NCBI GenBank assembly: GCA_021845555.1
Contig: JAJZVS010000192.1
Coordinates: 1 to 7,425, forward strand
DNA length: 7,425 nucleotides
Direction of reading: 5' to 3'
From: Pseudomonadota bacterium
GTDB taxonomy: Bacteria > Pseudomonadota > Alphaproteobacteria > Acetobacterales > Acetobacteraceae
Shown: piece after piece, positions 7,089 through 7,425 of the stretch
Layout of the letters: the number at the start of each line of letters is the position of its first letter
How positions within the stretch are numbered: the stretch's first letter is position 1
Notes under the pieces: generated by a model
Database searches by the model: none
Told to the model about the DNA's origin: nothing
The model's input: the letters and a program-made list of their open reading frames with translations, nothing else
Made by a program: the position numbers and the translations under genes

Positions 7089-7425
7089 GCGGACGTCGCC
7101 GGCGCGGCACCGGGCGGCGTTGCGATCCCCGCGCCCCCTGGCCCGCCGGCGGGAAGAACGATCGCCGGCTGCGCGGCGCGGGAGCGGGAGCCCGGCGGAA
7201 GCGGTGAAGGCGCGCCCGACCGCAGCGCGTGCAACGCGACCAGCGCCGCGGTCAGCACCAGGACGGCATTCGCCTGATGCGCCGAGGCCAGCGGGATCGG
7301 CACCACCAGCAACAAGGTCGCCACCCCGAGCGCGTATTGGACCGCCACCAGCACCCCGAGCGCCAGAATCGGCCGCCGCGCGCGCGCCGGCAGCCGCGCG
7401 CGCAGCCCGATACCCACGGTGGCCA
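7085..7425 (-). CDS. ctaA: Heme A synthase, CtaA/COX15 (C-terminal part, cut by window edge)
   Basis: The last 112 residues of an inner-membrane enzyme that oxidises heme O to heme A for cytochrome c oxidase. Two last helices are recognisable: PILALGVLVAVQYALGVATLLLVV and AHQANAVLVLTAALVALHALR. The His of AHQAN is the likely heme-ligand His of the penultimate/last helix region, and LGVATLLLVVPIPLASAHQ is a good match to what I know of alphaproteobacterial COX15. The frame runs open through the right edge, so an internal GTG at 7417 is not the true start. After the last helix comes a tail of about 45 residues rich in Pro, Ala, Gly and Ser with no predicted structure, longer than usual for this family. 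Its TGA overlaps the ATG of the kinase. Assignment rests on the C-terminal third only. Confidence 0.8.
   Translation of the reverse strand, partial: ATVGIGLRARLPARARRPILALGVLVAVQYALGVATLLLVVPIPLASAHQANAVLVLTAALVALHALRSGAPSPLPPGSRSRAAQPAIVLPAGGPGGAGIATPPGAAPATSA

Overview
This is a very GC-rich window in which every supported gene reads on the minus strand. The gene content (CtaA/COX15-type heme A synthase, PAS_7-type histidine kinase, TldD, YbbP-type permease, secreted SLT-domain protein) and the codon bias point to an alphaproteobacterium. Rhodospirillales/Acetobacteraceae is my best guess, but that is inference from gene style and not a search result.

In transcription order (right to left) the layout is as follows. 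(1) The C-terminal end of heme A synthase (ctaA), cut by the right edge. (2) A soluble two-PAS histidine kinase whose start overlaps the ctaA stop by ATGA. (3) tldD, the metalloprotease TldD, again joined by an ATGA overlap and preceded by a clear AGGAG. (4) After 49 bp holding a GC-only inverted repeat, a full-length FAD-dependent GMC oxidoreductase. (5) After a 130-bp gap, a 48-codon single-pass membrane miniprotein. (6) A small intergenic region with four tandem copies of a 15-bp unit. (7) A secreted lytic-transglycosylase-like protein. (8) The N-terminal 389 residues of a YbbP-family ABC permease, cut by the left edge.

ctaA, the kinase and tldD are almost certainly cotranscribed and translationally coupled, and the GMC gene could be read from the same transcript. 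The miniprotein, transglycosylase and permease may form a second unit. The functions are varied: heme A maturation, signalling, peptide/protein processing, alcohol oxidation, and cell-wall or envelope work. I see no RNA genes, CRISPR arrays, insertion sequences or phage genes. I see no clearly new system. The most curious points are the orphan kinase locked between ctaA and tldD, the low-complexity tail on CtaA, the proline-rich insert in the transglycosylase, and the 15-bp repeat next to the miniprotein.
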